Notes: generated by a model not told the origin, from the letters alone. Positions 47,682 to 60,568 are shown, counted from the first letter of the stretch. The stretch: 64,000 bases of DNA from Papaver somniferum (GCF_003573695.1 NC_039363.1:127083302-127147301); one strand, 5' to 3'. Made by a program: numbers and translations.

Positions 47682-50269
47682 GCAACTTCAAAGACCTAAA
47701 TCAAAATTCAACAAATACAAATTGAATTTTATCAAAAAATATTCATTTTAAATACATTTAAGTATGTAGAATTTGAACAAAGATCAGACTGAGGAAAAGA
47801 GGTGACAATTACCAAGTAGCTTCGTAGAAATTTGTTTGTGAGAAAATTTTGAGTTCGACGAGAGAGCGACGCTTATAAGAATTTTTTTTGTTTTTCAACT
47901 GGAAAAATGAAGTGCTGTGTGTCTGAATATGGGAGGCGGACCCACTGGCAATGTTTTGTTGGATATCGAATTATGGATAAGAAGAAGAGAGATGCTCAAA
48001 ATCTAACAAATATCTAGCGGGAAAACAATTGGATGTCTCATGGCGGTGTATTCATGAGGATTAGGAATAAATTGTTAGTATTGATTTGCATTAATCAAAT
48101 CCAAGAAACTGTTTGCTCATTGATTGTATGTAATTCCTTGAATGGGGTTAAAAGACCTTCAGTTTCGAAGTCTTGAGTTCAAATATTATGATACTCGGGG
48201 AGTGGTCATGCATTTGGCATCTTCTTTTTGGCAGTTTTGTTAACATTGCTTAAGCAGTTGAGTTTTCTAATTAAGAGAAAAGTCCTTTTTGCTCTATAAA
48301 TTTGACTGCAACTTTACATCAAAATGTTACAAGAGCTACTGAGCCTACCGGAGACTTGATTTCTGTTCAACATGAAATGAGAACGACCAATGTGGTCTTC
48401 AATGTTCATCATTTATATCAGATATATTGCGTATTTGGACCGCCAGCTTTTTCCTGGTTTCTTAACAGGTTCATCCCTTGTTATTATCAAACTCCAAGTG
48501 CTGTTGAAACAGCCTTGAGATTGGAATCCAACTTGATCCCTCTATTTCCAGGAAGTTCGAATAGCATTATTAGTTTGCTTCCAAAATAAGATAGTGAATT
48601 GAATGTTTAACCTATAATTTGGATTTTCACCCATTAACTGTTTTTATATATACAACATAGTACTACATAAAAAGTCACTATCAATAGCATTACACGAAAA
48701 AATCACATTTCTTTCTTGAGGGGTTACAAAATGGGGTTTCAGTTCGATTTTATCAGAAAACCCCTGTTGTCTTTGTTCTACATTCTTTTCAGGGATTCAA
48801 GAAATACATACACTATCATATGCAACCACTGTGAGCAAATCTCTTGGTGCATCCAAATACCGCTAACTCCTCGACAAGAAGCTCTTGCATGTTTCTTCCA
48901 TTGGCAGCTAAAAACATATGCTGTCGATGCTGAAAATCGTCTAACCCAAGATAGATACACCATTTATATCTTCTATTAGATTGCACGTAGCACAAATAGC
49001 ACTGCAGGGACAGAAAATGTACATCAGGCTCGATATAAGGAGTGAGGAAACAAAATTTGAAAAATCCAATTTATTCTAAAGTCTAAAAAGGAATCGATCA
49101 ACTTATGAAATGCATTTCTACCTAATTCCAGATTCATAGAGGAAATTGCAAAGAAGAAGTTCACATCCACAAAGTACAAATCGATGAGTATAAGGTAACC
49201 AACTAAACAACCATAAAAAATGTCTCAAATTTATCTTTAGAAGTCTTGACAGAACAACTACATACGCAAACCACTTTTCCACTTCGAGAATATCTCACCC
49301 CCATCCACACATGCGGAAGTAAAAAATGTTCCAACAATATCTATCACCACAAACAAGAGCTAAAGTTGGAACTTCCAATTAGACAACTAACATAACGTCG
49401 AATAACCTACAAAAGCTTATAACATTGTTTTACCGCCAAAGGAAATAAAATTAATCAAAAAAGAAGGAATCCAAATACTTGTTTTGAGCAAGAAGCATAA
49501 CTTGATATTTAATTTGAACCATGAAATGATTTTCAGAACGTTTCGATGACATTTACTATTACTAAGTCCACTTGAGCAGGATACATGCAAAGAAATAAAA
49601 GGAAGAGTCGACCAACATTTGTCTCTCATGTTCATGAACCCTGGTGCATACATCAATTTTTATGTACGTGCTTTGAAAAAGGGGAACATAATAGCTTAGC
49701 ATATATAGACATCCAGTATGGTGCTTATAAGTAAAACTGGTGCTTGCCATCCAAACATCAGTTATCTCTGTACTTCGCTAAAAGTGAGAGCTAAAACTAA
49801 GATTGTGTTGGCATCGTCTTTAAAAGCATGAAAAGAACATCTATACTACAGAGTACAGACCTCCACCAAGTTAAGAATTGCAATCCTAAACACTAAGAGG
49901 ACAAAAATTTGGGAGACTCTGCTTTGTCTGATGCCACCAATTAAGTGCATCCCGCAGCAAGACTAGAGAGCCTTTATAACGCTGTCCAACTCAAATATGT
50001 GGTTTTACACACGAATTCTCATCAATCCACACTGTCACGTGAAGTAATAACAGTAAGTATGACATTCACAACACCTAGATAAGTGTGTACATTAATTGTA
50101 TAAGAACGTTCATAATGCTATCCAAAATAGATTATACTACAAACAGTCAAGACAAACAAAGAATGTTGCACAAACAAGCTTAGAGAAAGGAAACAACTTC
50201 CTTATGAGAATTCATCTAGCACAAGTATAAGAAAGAAACTCAAGAGCCCAGATGAAAAAAAAGACTTAA
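47682..50269. other. Promoter of the RING gene and intergenic region
   Basis: 47682-48050 is the likely promoter and leader of the RING gene. 48050-50269 has no ORF with recognisable features. The part near 50100-50269 is probably the 3' untranslated region, or a last intron, of the syntaxin-like gene. Confidence 0.45.
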
Positions 50270-51727
50270 TCATCTGGTTGAAGTGAAGGTCAACATACCA
50301 AGCAAGCAAAGGACGAAAATAATCCACATTGCCACCTGAACAGGCCGACTATATTGGATTTGATACTGAGACCTTTGAAGCTGTCTCTGAACAGCTCCCA
50401 TCCACCCATAAAGATGCTTCTCATAAGAATCATCACAGTTGTCAAGGCAGCTCTTACTTCTCTCGTAGCATGCATCAATTCCCTTCAGAATGAACAAATG
50501 GAAAACCAATCAGTAACGTTGCAAGCCAGCCAATAAAGTACATGAGATTATATGGACAATAAAAAACTGAAGTCAAACATTTCCTCATTAGTATCAACTG
50601 AGTCATGTGCAAGGGACTAGGTTGACAAAACGGAACAATAATTGGTAACATTTCAGACCCAAACAATGTGAACAACAACAAAAATAGGCGAAGTTGAAAA
50701 TATTCTCACCCGTGTCAACTGAGCTGTGTGCAAGGGAATTGCATCCTCTGCTTGATGGCAATCCCCAGGCTTCCACTTTCTAGAAGCATTCTTAATCTTG
50801 GTTGTAATTTCAACTGGATTGAGCAATCCTGAGAAACTAAGTATTCTTGGTGGAGGGCGATCTGGCTGAGGATTTAGAGGGACATGGTGGAAACCATCAT
50901 CAGCTATCCCAATCTTCCAGGTGCCAATATCAGCACTCGCACTTGCTGTTCTTCTATGCCCAATCAATTTCTCTTCCTTGGTCTCTTTTGCTTCTGCCTC
51001 AGCTGATCGAGATGAATTCTTAGAACACTCAGGCATTGCCATTTCTTGTGTCCCTTGTGCATTCCCTTCCTCTTCAGGTTCAACCCTACGAGTATTATTT
51101 ACAGGCAATCGAGCTAAATCTGTTGATGAACCAGACAAAAACATAGCAAGCTCATCTCTCTCCCCTTCATCCAATCGAACCCATGAATGTGTGGCTTTCC
51201 CTTCTGCCATGGCAGATTCCCTCAACGAATTCTCAATTGTTTCAATCTGATTTCCAATTGCTAGAATGAATTGCCCGTGCCTTGTCTTTGCATCCTTGGC
51301 TGAACTATCCCCGTAGCTCAATCCAACCGCACGCTCAAACTCATCAAGCTACATTTTACAGCCCAGAAATCAATAACCCCTAATTTCACAACCAGAAACA
51401 AACAAACTTCTAGAAATTGATAAGAAACTAAAAAAAATTACCTGCCATTTAGCAGTGCCATGGGTTGTATGTAGATCTCTACGAAGCTCATCAGGATCAC
51501 AAACACTTGCAGGATTTTTCCTCTCATGTAGCCATGTTCTATATGCAGATTCCATCCTTCAAAATCACAAAAATCACATTAAAAAACTAATCGCATCAAA
51601 AGTAGAAACCTATAATCAAACCCAAACCCTAGAAACCCAATAATGAATACCTGTCTGCGGATTCTTGTACTTCTTCCGCAGCAGAAAAAAATGGATCTTT
51701 CTCCCATCTATCAAAATTGGAACTCAT
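50270..51727 (-). CDS. Syntaxin-6 N-domain protein with C-terminal anchor
   Basis: Exons on the minus strand: 51727-51651, 51556-51442, 51348-50710 and 50482-50270, all with GT-AG borders in frame, giving 347 residues if exon 4 reads to the TGA at 50270. The N-terminus MSSNFDRWEKDPFFSAAEEV, ESADRMESAYRTW and RRDLHTTHGTAKWQLDEFER match the Syntaxin-6_N domain, a helical bundle of trans-Golgi and endosomal SNAREs. The middle is polar and probably disordered. I see no obvious SNARE motif. A single membrane segment (VAMWIIFVLCLLGMLTF) sits at the C-terminus, as in tail-anchored proteins. A role in Golgi-endosome trafficking is inference. A perfect GTATGT donor inside the membrane segment (about 50298) could add a further exon, so the last residues are uncertain. 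Confidence 0.85.
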
Positions 51728-52384
51728 TCTACAAAAATGCTCCTTTTTTAATTTAATTTAAATTTACAACAACAACAATAAATCCTAGGAGAAAATCAAA
51801 CAAAACCCAGAGAGATCGAGAGAGTTATAATAGTATTGGTTCACCGACGCATAATTCACAAAGTAAAAAAATTCAGAGGAAGGTCACGGATTGGACGCAA
51901 TGTAAATGAGTGAAACAGCCATTAAATTAAAGAAGAAAACTCCAAAATTTTGTGGTTGTTATTCTCTCTGGTTTCTCTCTGTAACTTTCTGATGGCCCCG
52001 TGTGAAAATGATGATGATGCGAAACTGTAGATCAAGGATTAATTATTTGCTGGTTGGTGTTGTTAAATACGGGATTAGAAAAGATAAAATCAATCTGAAT
52101 TAAAAAGTTCCTTAAATTTCGGGTTTTAATTTTTAATAGTATAGTTTCCGATACATAATCTTGGCATGTTATTACACATCAATGCTTCAAAATAAATAAA
52201 TGTTATTACACATTTTCAACCGTCAATACAAGTGGGTCCCATTGATGTAATGAAATCACCGTTGAGATTGAATCATCATTTTCTTAGATTTTTTTTAGAT
52301 ACTACAGCTTACCAAATGAGCTGTTGTTGTTTATGCTCACAGTCACACAGGACCGTAGCCGACAGTTTTGTTATCCGTACGGTA
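51728..52384. other. Promoter region of the syntaxin-like gene
   Basis: Leader with CAACAACAACAA and GAGAGATCGAGAGAG motifs next to the start codon, then AT-rich DNA. No other gene is seen. Confidence 0.45.
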
Positions 52385-53673
52385 CCTGTTATAGGGGCGG
52401 AAGGAATTATTAGAGGGGCGTAATCATGATAATAATGTCTATCTAGTTGGTTAAGGGGTGTCCAAATGGTATTGTAAATTGTCTAGATTATCCTCCCTTT
52501 TTTTAACCTAAATCAAAGGCAAATTGAAAATCTGTTTTCTTTCTTCTTCTCTTCTCCTCCTCCCATTAACCGTAACCTCCATTAAAACTAAAAATTTCAT
52601 CGTCTTCGATTAATCGGCGATTCGAAAATTAATCAAGTGTAGTGTAAAGACTTATATGAGGTATGTTTGAAAAACCCAGTTAGGGTTTAGTTTATTTTGT
52701 TCGATTTAAGTTTAATTTCTATAAAAAATCAGGGTTTTAGATGAAAATTGAAATTGAAATTTTTGGGTTTATGTGAGTTACGGTTGATTTTAACTCAATT
52801 ACAAACCGTAACGGGAGATTTTGATGTTGTTAAGGTTGGTAATGGTTTACCAACTGTATGTTCTTATATCTGAGAATTTTCTTCACTTACGTTTTTTTTT
52901 TCAACCGTAAGTACGAAACGTAAATAACCCTGGAACCCAGAGTTCAAAAAGGTCACCAATTACAGTTTATAACTAAAATTCGAGATGAACCGTAAATACT
53001 GTTACGGTTGGTAACCATTTTAGTTTACGAACCGTAACTAAGTTACGGTTCGTCTTGAGCATTTGGTTACCAACCGTAACTGGTTTTACGATTGGATTTT
53101 CCCCAAATTTAACCAGTTACGGTTGGTAGTTCATTTTTTACGAACCGTAACTGGTTTTATGATTGGGTTTTTCCGAAATTTAACCGGTTACGGTTGGTAG
53201 TTCACCTTTTACGAACCGTAACTAAGATTTACGGTTGGTTACGAGCAAAACTCTAGCCGTAATTAGCTCTGAAAATGCAAGAAAATTGATTTTTTTACGT
53301 ACTTTAGATAACTTTGAGCAACAAAAAGCTAGTTGGGACTAATTTAGAGATTCACCCATCTCAAATTTGTCACTGGAATCACTCATTTTGGTTGAGTGAA
53401 TCAAAATCTAGGGGTTTCACAAATATCACAAAAGTTTTTCTTTTCTTCTTCCTCTAATTTTTTTTTCTTAAACTTTAAAATTTGATTTTGTTTTGATTTA
53501 GAATTAATTGAAGTGAAACTTAATCATTAATACTAAACTATGTAATGGTTAATTAGTCATTTTCAGTTGTTTTTTTTTTTTTTGGATAAAGGACACTTGA
53601 AATTATCATGTATGACCCTTTTTGTCCTATTAGATTCGGCACCTCTAATAATTCCCTCTGCCCCTATAACAGG
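52385..53673. mobile_element. TIR element with internal CCGTAAC array
   Basis: The ends are inverted repeats of about 40 bp (left CCTGTTATAGGGGCGGAAGG, complement of the right end CCTGTTATAGGGGCAGAGGG, continuing AATTATTAGAGG in both). There is no clear target duplication, so the superfamily is undecided; long inverted ends suggest a Mutator-like or related element. There is no transposase ORF. 52785-53265 holds about fifteen copies of TTACGGTTGGT or its complement ACCAACCGTAA / ACGAACCGTAACT, partly as an 85-90 bp tandem unit. A C/T-rich stretch at 52535-52565 and nearby leader-like DNA could be captured host sequence. Confidence 0.7.
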
Positions 53674-54246
53674 CTACATCTGTATCCCGCGGGGCTTTGT
53701 TGTTATTTTAATAATTTGGGCATTTCATGCCTAAATCTACCAAAATGCTAATTACCCACCGTGAAAAATTCCAAGATTCCCTTTATGGGCGGTAAATCAT
53801 GCCAGGTGCGCGAACTTGGCTTCGCAAGCCGATGGTTCTCACAGAGACATGAAGCCATGAGTTAGAAGGACTTTTATAGGAGAAATTTGGGGTATCACTC
53901 GGTGGGTGGGTGCAGAAGGATCCTTTTTTTTCGTTTTGCAGAAGGATTCTTGAATTGTTGCATTGTTGATATAATTCTGTGCTATGTTTGCAAAATTATT
54001 TTGAAAAACAAGCTTTTTTCTCTGGAGCAACTTCTGGGAGTGGAACTGACACTTTATCGCATTATTAGTACCGCCGACACATGTGTGCACGCAAATTCTA
54101 TTAACAAACAGTTAAACATAAAGGCCGAGCAGCTTTTATTTAGATGTATGCTCTAGGCCTTGCTGAATTAGGCATTCAACATGCATCACACACCAAATAA
54201 CCTTACATATACAGAGTTTACGGCTTATATGTTGCTACATATATTT
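53674..54246. other. Intergenic region
   Basis: No supported gene. ORFs on both strands at 53839-54156 overlap each other and show no domain. It probably includes the 3' untranslated region of the small gene ending at 54247. Confidence 0.4.
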
Positions 54247-54689
54247 TTAAATTACTGGATGGTCAAATGATGAACCATCCAGGAAAGGCTTTTCAACCCC
54301 TTCAACATTCCTCAGCCAGTAAGTTTGTCCAAAAGAAGCCGCACCATCAGGAATATCATTCATTACTTGTTCGTGCCCTATTGGGTAGTATATCCCAGTG
54401 CGTGGGTGAGGAATCCAAGATGGAAGATGAAGCTTCTTCTCTTCAACATCTTCATGGTCAATTGGATCTCTAATAACTTCATTCATTTGATCTGTCAGAA
54501 TCATGTTCCGGAAAGAACGTGCACTTTGCTTAGTTACCCTGCAAGAAAATCACCCCAGGCCATCATACAAAACTTAGTCAGAAATTTGACGCAAACTGAG
54601 TTTTAAAATCTCAAATAACTGCTGAAATACGATGCATGTAATTACCGGAAGAGAAACAATTTTGCTTTGCGAGACCCTAACCTCAACAT
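54247..54689 (-). CDS. Small LEA-like protein with WxPHPxTGxY motif
   Basis: Two exons on the minus strand, 54689-54646 and 54538-54247, joined by a 107-bp intron (GTAATT..TTGCAG) in frame, giving 111 residues. The N-terminus (MLRLGSRKAKLFLF, then arginine-rich) has no acidic residue until about residue 31 and resembles a mitochondrial or plastid targeting peptide. The body has LPSWIPHPRTGIYYPIGHE and a conserved-looking C-terminal block (DIPDGAASFGQTYWLRN). The W-x-P-x-P-x-T-G-x-Y pattern recalls plant LEA-3/SAG21-type stress proteins (WVPDPxTGYY), but the C-terminal block is different. I therefore call it LEA-like only. It lies downstream of the potassium transporter on the same strand. Confidence 0.75.
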
Positions 54690-55600
54690 CTACCAAAATG
54701 AACGAGAAAGAAAAGTAAAATAAAAGGTGAATGTTCGTCTCGTAAATATGAATGGTGATGAGTGTAATTTGGTAAGAGTAACTAGTGTCCAGTTAGAGCC
54801 TTTTATAACCTTTGAAATTTAGCAAGTTTCAATCAGCTTTTTCAGTTACAATGTACTACTCTACATTAAGGAATGTGATTCTCAAAGTACCGGAGTTGCA
54901 TGCTGTGGAAAAACTAGGCTTTCCGTTTTCATGTACATTTGGTGTCCTGATCCTGCCACTTTTACTGCACGGAACCGATAGTTTCATTCTACATATCTAG
55001 CAATTGGATGAGATATATACCAAAAAGATAAGTATTCTTGAAGAATATATGTGTTTTACGTAAAGAAAGGTGTAGTGAAGTTCATGAGTCTATTTTGACG
55101 GAAGGTACACAATGGCTTTCTTTTGAGGCTATAACTTTTCAAAGTGATGATAGAAAGTACTCCTCTCAAATTCTCACACGGTTTCGCAGGAAGTACAAAG
55201 TTGATTCTGCATAGATCGAGATATGCTTTTGCTACCTCCACCTATAATTCTCAAGTTGCAGTTTTTTATACCGTTCCGAAAAGGCCACTTATTCTAATCA
55301 AGAATGGGGGCATTGTGCATTTCAGTACAATTTTCATACAGTACTTTGTTCTTATTCTCATGAACTGTGGCGACTTATCATTTGTTTGGGAAGTGAAAAT
55401 GAAGAGGCAAAGGTGAGAGATATCAGTCGAACTCCATATGTACGTAGAATCCCATATAGTATATATACGATTAGTACACATTCCATCCAACATGAAGAAA
55501 TGCAGAAAACCACGGATCCTAGTTCATCTATGAAGTACGTATATACATATTACATTAAATCTACACATAATAATTATAATACTGCACCGAATGCGTAGCT
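54690..55600. other. Region between the small gene and the transporter
   Basis: It contains the promoter of the small gene (left) and the probable 3' untranslated region of the transporter (right). ORFs on both strands of 60-93 codons overlap and show no family features. Confidence 0.45.
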
Positions 55601-58600
55601 TCAAACATGGCAAACCATTCTAACCTCAAGAGTAGATGCACTTGGGATGCAAAGTCCATTAGTAGCACTTCTACTATTCCTACTCAAGAAATCATAACCA
55701 TGATTAATAAGTAGCTTCTTCATCCAGTTTGAGCCTCGCCTGGCTCTCACATTCGAGTCCCCGAGAATGAATGACATCCCAGCTTCCCTTGCTTCCACCA
55801 GCTCTGCCAATTCTTCTTGTGTATCTCCATCCATAATTCTTGGACTTTCAGGCAGCACAAATGTCACTCTTTTTTTACGCTGGACTGCTGAAGGTTGTGA
55901 CTCTTTTTTTTTGATCGAAGATTGTAACTCTCTTATTTCCCCTGGACTTGAAACTCTGAGAGGCACCTCCTCTTCATCCTCCCATATCCTAATCCCTTCA
56001 GTATGTGCCGAAGATATCCCTACCAATGTCATTCTGTTGTCATGATTATGCAGTACTCCTACTCCTAAAGCGTGTTCTTCTCTCCCCGAACGAATAAACT
56101 CCGCTATACTACAAACAAGTTGCTTCTCAAATTCTATATTGTCTTTGTGGATGTCACGGTACCCATATCGTACAATGCATCTATAAATCCTGAATTCTTT
56201 TGGGCCAATTCGGCCAACGAGGAATCTTTCCTCTGGCAGAACATAGGGGACATGAACGGATTTGATGCACAGGAAGACTAATGTCTGGTGGAAAGCTGGA
56301 ACATTCGTAACAAAGTGAGAGAAAACTGCAGGTATTCCAGAGACGAGCTCAGTATGCACAAGGCCAATTCCCTTCACACGGACAATATTTAGACTGGGGC
56401 CAAGGCCAAGGAGCCAGTCTAGGGGAACCTTGTTGTGAAAATCAGATTCATATTTCATAAGACTGCCGTAATGCCATGTGTACATGACAACAAAGAAAAC
56501 AGATGAGAGAGCCAATGAAACCCATGCACCATCCAAGAGCCTGATGAGGGAGGCAACAAAATAGAGCGCTTCAATGGCGCCGAAGAATAATATGAAGCAA
56601 ATGGCGAAGAACACACTCTGGTTCCAGCACAGGACCATAACTAGAGACATCAAGATGGTAGTAATGAGCATGACTGTTATAACAGCCAATCCTAACATTG
56701 CCAAATGAAAAGAACTGTGTTATCTCATTATTAGTGAATGCAAATTTCAAATTATGGATAAATCTTCCAAAATGTGAAGAGTTATTGTAGATTTAATTCA
56801 AGGCTTTACCTGAAGCATTGGCCATGTGTGTGGTGTCCCTAAAACCAATTGTAACTGCCAAGCACAACACCATCAAAATCCAGTTGACCTCTGGGATGTA
56901 AACTTGACCACATACCTTAGACGATGTATGGACTATTTTCACCCTTGGGAAACAATTCAAGGCATTGCACTGTTTTATAATTGAAAAAGTTCCTGTGATG
57001 ATGGCTTGGCTTCCAACAGTTGCAGCAAGTACAGCTATGACTATAACTGGCCATCTTATGCTATCTGCAACATGTTACAAGTACTTTTCCTCTTAACTTA
57101 GTACAAGTGCACTTGGTAGAATAAGAAATGTCGTCTAGGCACAGAAGAAGAGAGACAAAATTGAAGCCATTATACCTGGCACTGATACATAAAATCCAAA
57201 TGACTCGCCATGATGCTTAGACAAATAAGCAGCTTGCCCCATATATGCGAGAACCAAGGATGGATAAAGAAAAGAGGTAAAAGCAATCTGAAAAACAGTA
57301 ACATAGCTTAATAAAAGGGAAAATAAAATGCTGAAATTTATGTTCTGGAGTGTACCTTGATGGGTAGCTGTGAGAAGTGTCCAAGATCAGCAAACATGGC
57401 TTCGGAACCTACAAAGCAGAAAGGATAAAATCAAAACATATTTTTGTAGGCAAAGGACTTGAAATAGCCGTTGTGATTTAACTGAAAAGTCACTTTACCT
57501 CTAATACATAATAGTATTCCGCTTAATGACATCCATCGTCCCCTTCGCGACTTCTTTAAGAATACATACATATAGTATGGAGATAATGCCTTGTAAACTT
57601 GAGGATTCCAGTAGATAATATTATACAGACCAACACCACTGATGCATAAAAGCCATGTTATGACAACCGGTGCAAAAAGAAATCCTACTCGGTGGGTGCC
57701 ATAATGTTGGAGAGCAAACAAGCAGATCAGTATGAAACATGCTAGAGGGAGTTCTATATCTGCAACACAAAAAACATTTTAGCTGCTGGAATAGAAATCA
57801 ACGGCGTAGCGTGAAAATGGGTGATTTGAGAACTTACATCTATGTTGGTGTTTCGAAATGGAAAGCTCTAGACCTGATATTGCAGAATAAACTGCACAGA
57901 AAAGCTCCGAATTGTAAGTTTAGATTAAAAGTGGAAACAAGAGCAGTGCATGCAAACTAAAATTTACCTGAGATAGCAGGTGAGAAAACTCCATCACAGA
58001 TTGCCATGGAAGTTCCTATCAAAGCGAGAATAAGCAACACAATCTGCAACACCTTATGCTTCTCTAATGTTGCTTTCACCATTAGATTGATAGCGGACCG
58101 ACAAGTAATGCTGTCTTTCTTGTATGTAGAAATTTTCTCATCAGCCAACTGAGAATTGGGTAAGAACCAACCAACTCTAGAATTCCTACACAGCTTAGAA
58201 TACAAAGAAAAAATCCCACCTTCGCCATTATCATCTGCTTTCAATACTATGAACACATATTTGATAAGAGGAATAAGAGTGATTGTCCAGAAAACAAATG
58301 ACAAAACCCCAAATATCTCCTCATTTGTAGTTATCTTTTGAGTGTCTTCTGCAAATACACTCTTGTAAACATAAAGTGGTGAAGTACTTAAGTCTCCATA
58401 AACTACTCCTAAACTCTGATATGCCAAGGTCATTACTGTCCTCCATGAATCCTTCTGTACCACAACCAACAATAAAAACAACAAAATCCAACTGTTGAGG
58501 AAGCTGCCTTAATCTACTTTATACAATAAAAAATAATCCAGAACACCATACTTACTGATAATCACATATAAGACAAAACTATCGGCTCACAAGCCAGTCT

Positions 58601-58998
58601 ACAGCTCATAATCCTAATTTATGGTTGTCATAGTTCACCTCCAAGAACCATATGATCTGTTATGAGGTCATTTATACAGTAAGCCAGTGATATTGATGTA
58701 AAAGTCCATTTTTCTGTAGGCCTTTGAGGCCATTAGGTTCAGAAATAGTTATCAAGGCAGCATATTTGTTTTCTCAGTCTTGAGAAACCGAATCGAAGTC
58801 ACGGCCTGTATATGTGCGTCCAACACTAGTAGTACTATGATATAAATGCTCAAAACAGCTGAACACATGTGAACAAGTAACATTGTGAATTCATGTAACA
58901 AGAAAAACAGTCTGTATAGATGTAATATTGCTCTTAATAACGAATACTGATATTCTTACCTTGATAGTATTTCTATGACTCCCACCTTCCAAATCCAT
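55601..58998 (-). CDS. KUP/HAK/KT potassium transporter
   Basis: Eight exons on the minus strand: 58998-58960, 58454-57968, 57891-57838, 57759-57499, 57408-57356, 57287-57176, 57064-56810, 56691-55601. All borders are GT-AG and the phases fit, giving 783 residues, the normal family length. The protein is a multi-pass membrane K+/H+ symporter. Family motifs: [67 protein letters not shown], the cytosolic [20 protein letters not shown] and the C-terminal ASTLEV. The 13-residue first exon followed by [14 protein letters not shown] and the C-terminus are closest in memory to the KUP9/10/11 group. Odd: the usual IGDGVLTPA segment reads ICDGVFSPA. Plasma-membrane or endomembrane potassium transport is expected; regulation is not visible. 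Confidence 0.92.
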
Positions 58999-60560
58999 GC
59001 TTAGATTATCTCAAACTTATAGGAAATGATTATAAATTCATTGGTTTCTTACAACAAACTCGGCGAATACTGCAATTCTATGGCAGACCTAACCCAATTC
59101 ACGAAAGAAAGAGTTGAAATTTGAAGGATGGTGAGAACTTGCAGATATAACAGAAGACCAAGTCATATCAAAGGATATAGTTTCAGTTATTTGGCAAATG
59201 TTGGTAGTGTTTTTTCCTTGTCAACTAAGCTCCTTTTTTTTTCCAAAAATGAATAAGTTACAAAGGGTGAAGAAATGGTTTGAGCATAAAAAGAAATGCC
59301 TGTGTTGTGCAAAACAGCTTCTAATAATTTGAGTGGAGCATGTAACGCCGTATAGAGTTCTAGTCAACAATCCTGTGGAAGAAATTCAGTTATATATGGT
59401 TAGTAGTTAGCACGATTGTCTTACTTCTAGTTTGTGTTTCCTGGGGATGAGATTACATCTTCAAAGTCTTGATACTTGAAAGATACTCCTCAGGTTAAGA
59501 GATATTGTACTTGGTCAATTAATCTGTAATGACCTACTAATAAATTTTTATGAGAAATATAGTAATTAACAATTGGACGAATTATAGAACATGCCGTATA
59601 TTGAAGCTGAAAGGACAAATCATCTTCTTGCCTGTGTTAGTTAAGAATACTTCTGAAGTCATTGATGACTCAAGAGATGCATTTTTCCTTGAGCTACTAT
59701 TTCTGCCTTCTAAACTAAGATATTGATTCTTGCGAGTCAGCTAATTTCCTAGTAAGACCGGTTATCATCAACAAGTACCAACAGAGAGTATGAGGAGAGC
59801 AATTTAGACAACAATGAAATAAAAGGCTGCTAATGAATTCATAGTCAGAGCAAAAAAGAATTATTCAAGTTCAACTGCTACTGGCCTACAGCTGAATAAA
59901 CGGACCATGTTCCACAAAAGGGACGGACCCAGAAATGTTCATATGGTAGTCTTCCATTATTAGCCGTACACATGTACTATTACAGCTGAGGTTATTTAGA
60001 CACCCACTGGTTATCAGGCATCCACTGATTATCATCTTCGGGGCAACCCACCTTTGGGGCAGCCCACTTGTATTGCATCATCGTCCATGGTGACCTCGGC
60101 CTTGCTAATGGTGGCTTCGGTTAATACCCGAAGCCCCCATTCATGTCCTCGTCTCTTGGTCAAAATCATGTGTTTACATTAGCCCCTGACTGTGTTGTCG
60201 AGACTTACAGGCTTGGCAATCAGTCATAGCTTGTATTAAGGACATGCTTTCCGGTTGTCCTCTCTTCCGTGGAGCCCCCTGTTAGTCGCAATCCCGAATC
60301 TGTCTTTTGTCTTCCCCAGAGCCCCCTGTTAATCGTGGCCTCGGGTTTGGACTCATATTGGCTAATTGAAGTTCGGGAAATCCACCTTGAGGGTTCATCA
60401 GTATAATATTTCTTTTCCCTTTGCTTCTTTCTTTTGGACTCTCAGGTTTTGCCCACCGGTTCATTGCTTGTAGCTTCCTTTCGCCGCTTCATTTTCCATT
60501 AGTCAGTTGACACGTGTGCTTTCCCATCGTGTCGGCTCTTCATCTTCCCGACATCTCTTC
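58999..60560. other. Transporter promoter and intergenic region
   Basis: 58999-59150 is the likely leader. Further on the DNA is AT-rich with no gene. From about 60000 it becomes GC-richer, with repeated words such as GAGCCCCCTGTTAGTCG and GAGCCCCCTGTTAATCG (about 60272 and 60320) and TTTGGGGCAGCCCAC next to TTCGGGGCAACCCAC. This suggests the start of another element upstream of the PMD locus. Confidence 0.45.
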
Positions 60561-60561
60561 A

Positions 60562-60568
60562 TATAAAA
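60562..60568 (+). promoter_or_regulatory. TATA-like box of the PMD locus
   Basis: CATATAAAATCC at about 60560, followed by a strongly C/T-rich leader (60580-60660) and the first ATG at 60687. Confidence 0.45.

Noticed and set aside
48302..48979. Two plus-strand ORFs of 95 and 87 codons
   Set aside because: No recognisable domain, no good leader or promoter, and overlapping open frames on the other strand. A decayed gene fragment is possible but unsupported.
52785..53265. CRISPR-like or satellite array
   Set aside because: Units are irregular, in both orientations and confined between inverted ends; this is a eukaryotic TIR element, not a CRISPR array or long satellite.
55767..56281. Plus-strand ORFs opposite the last transporter exon
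   Set aside because: Shadow frames of a clear KUP/HAK/KT coding exon on the minus strand.
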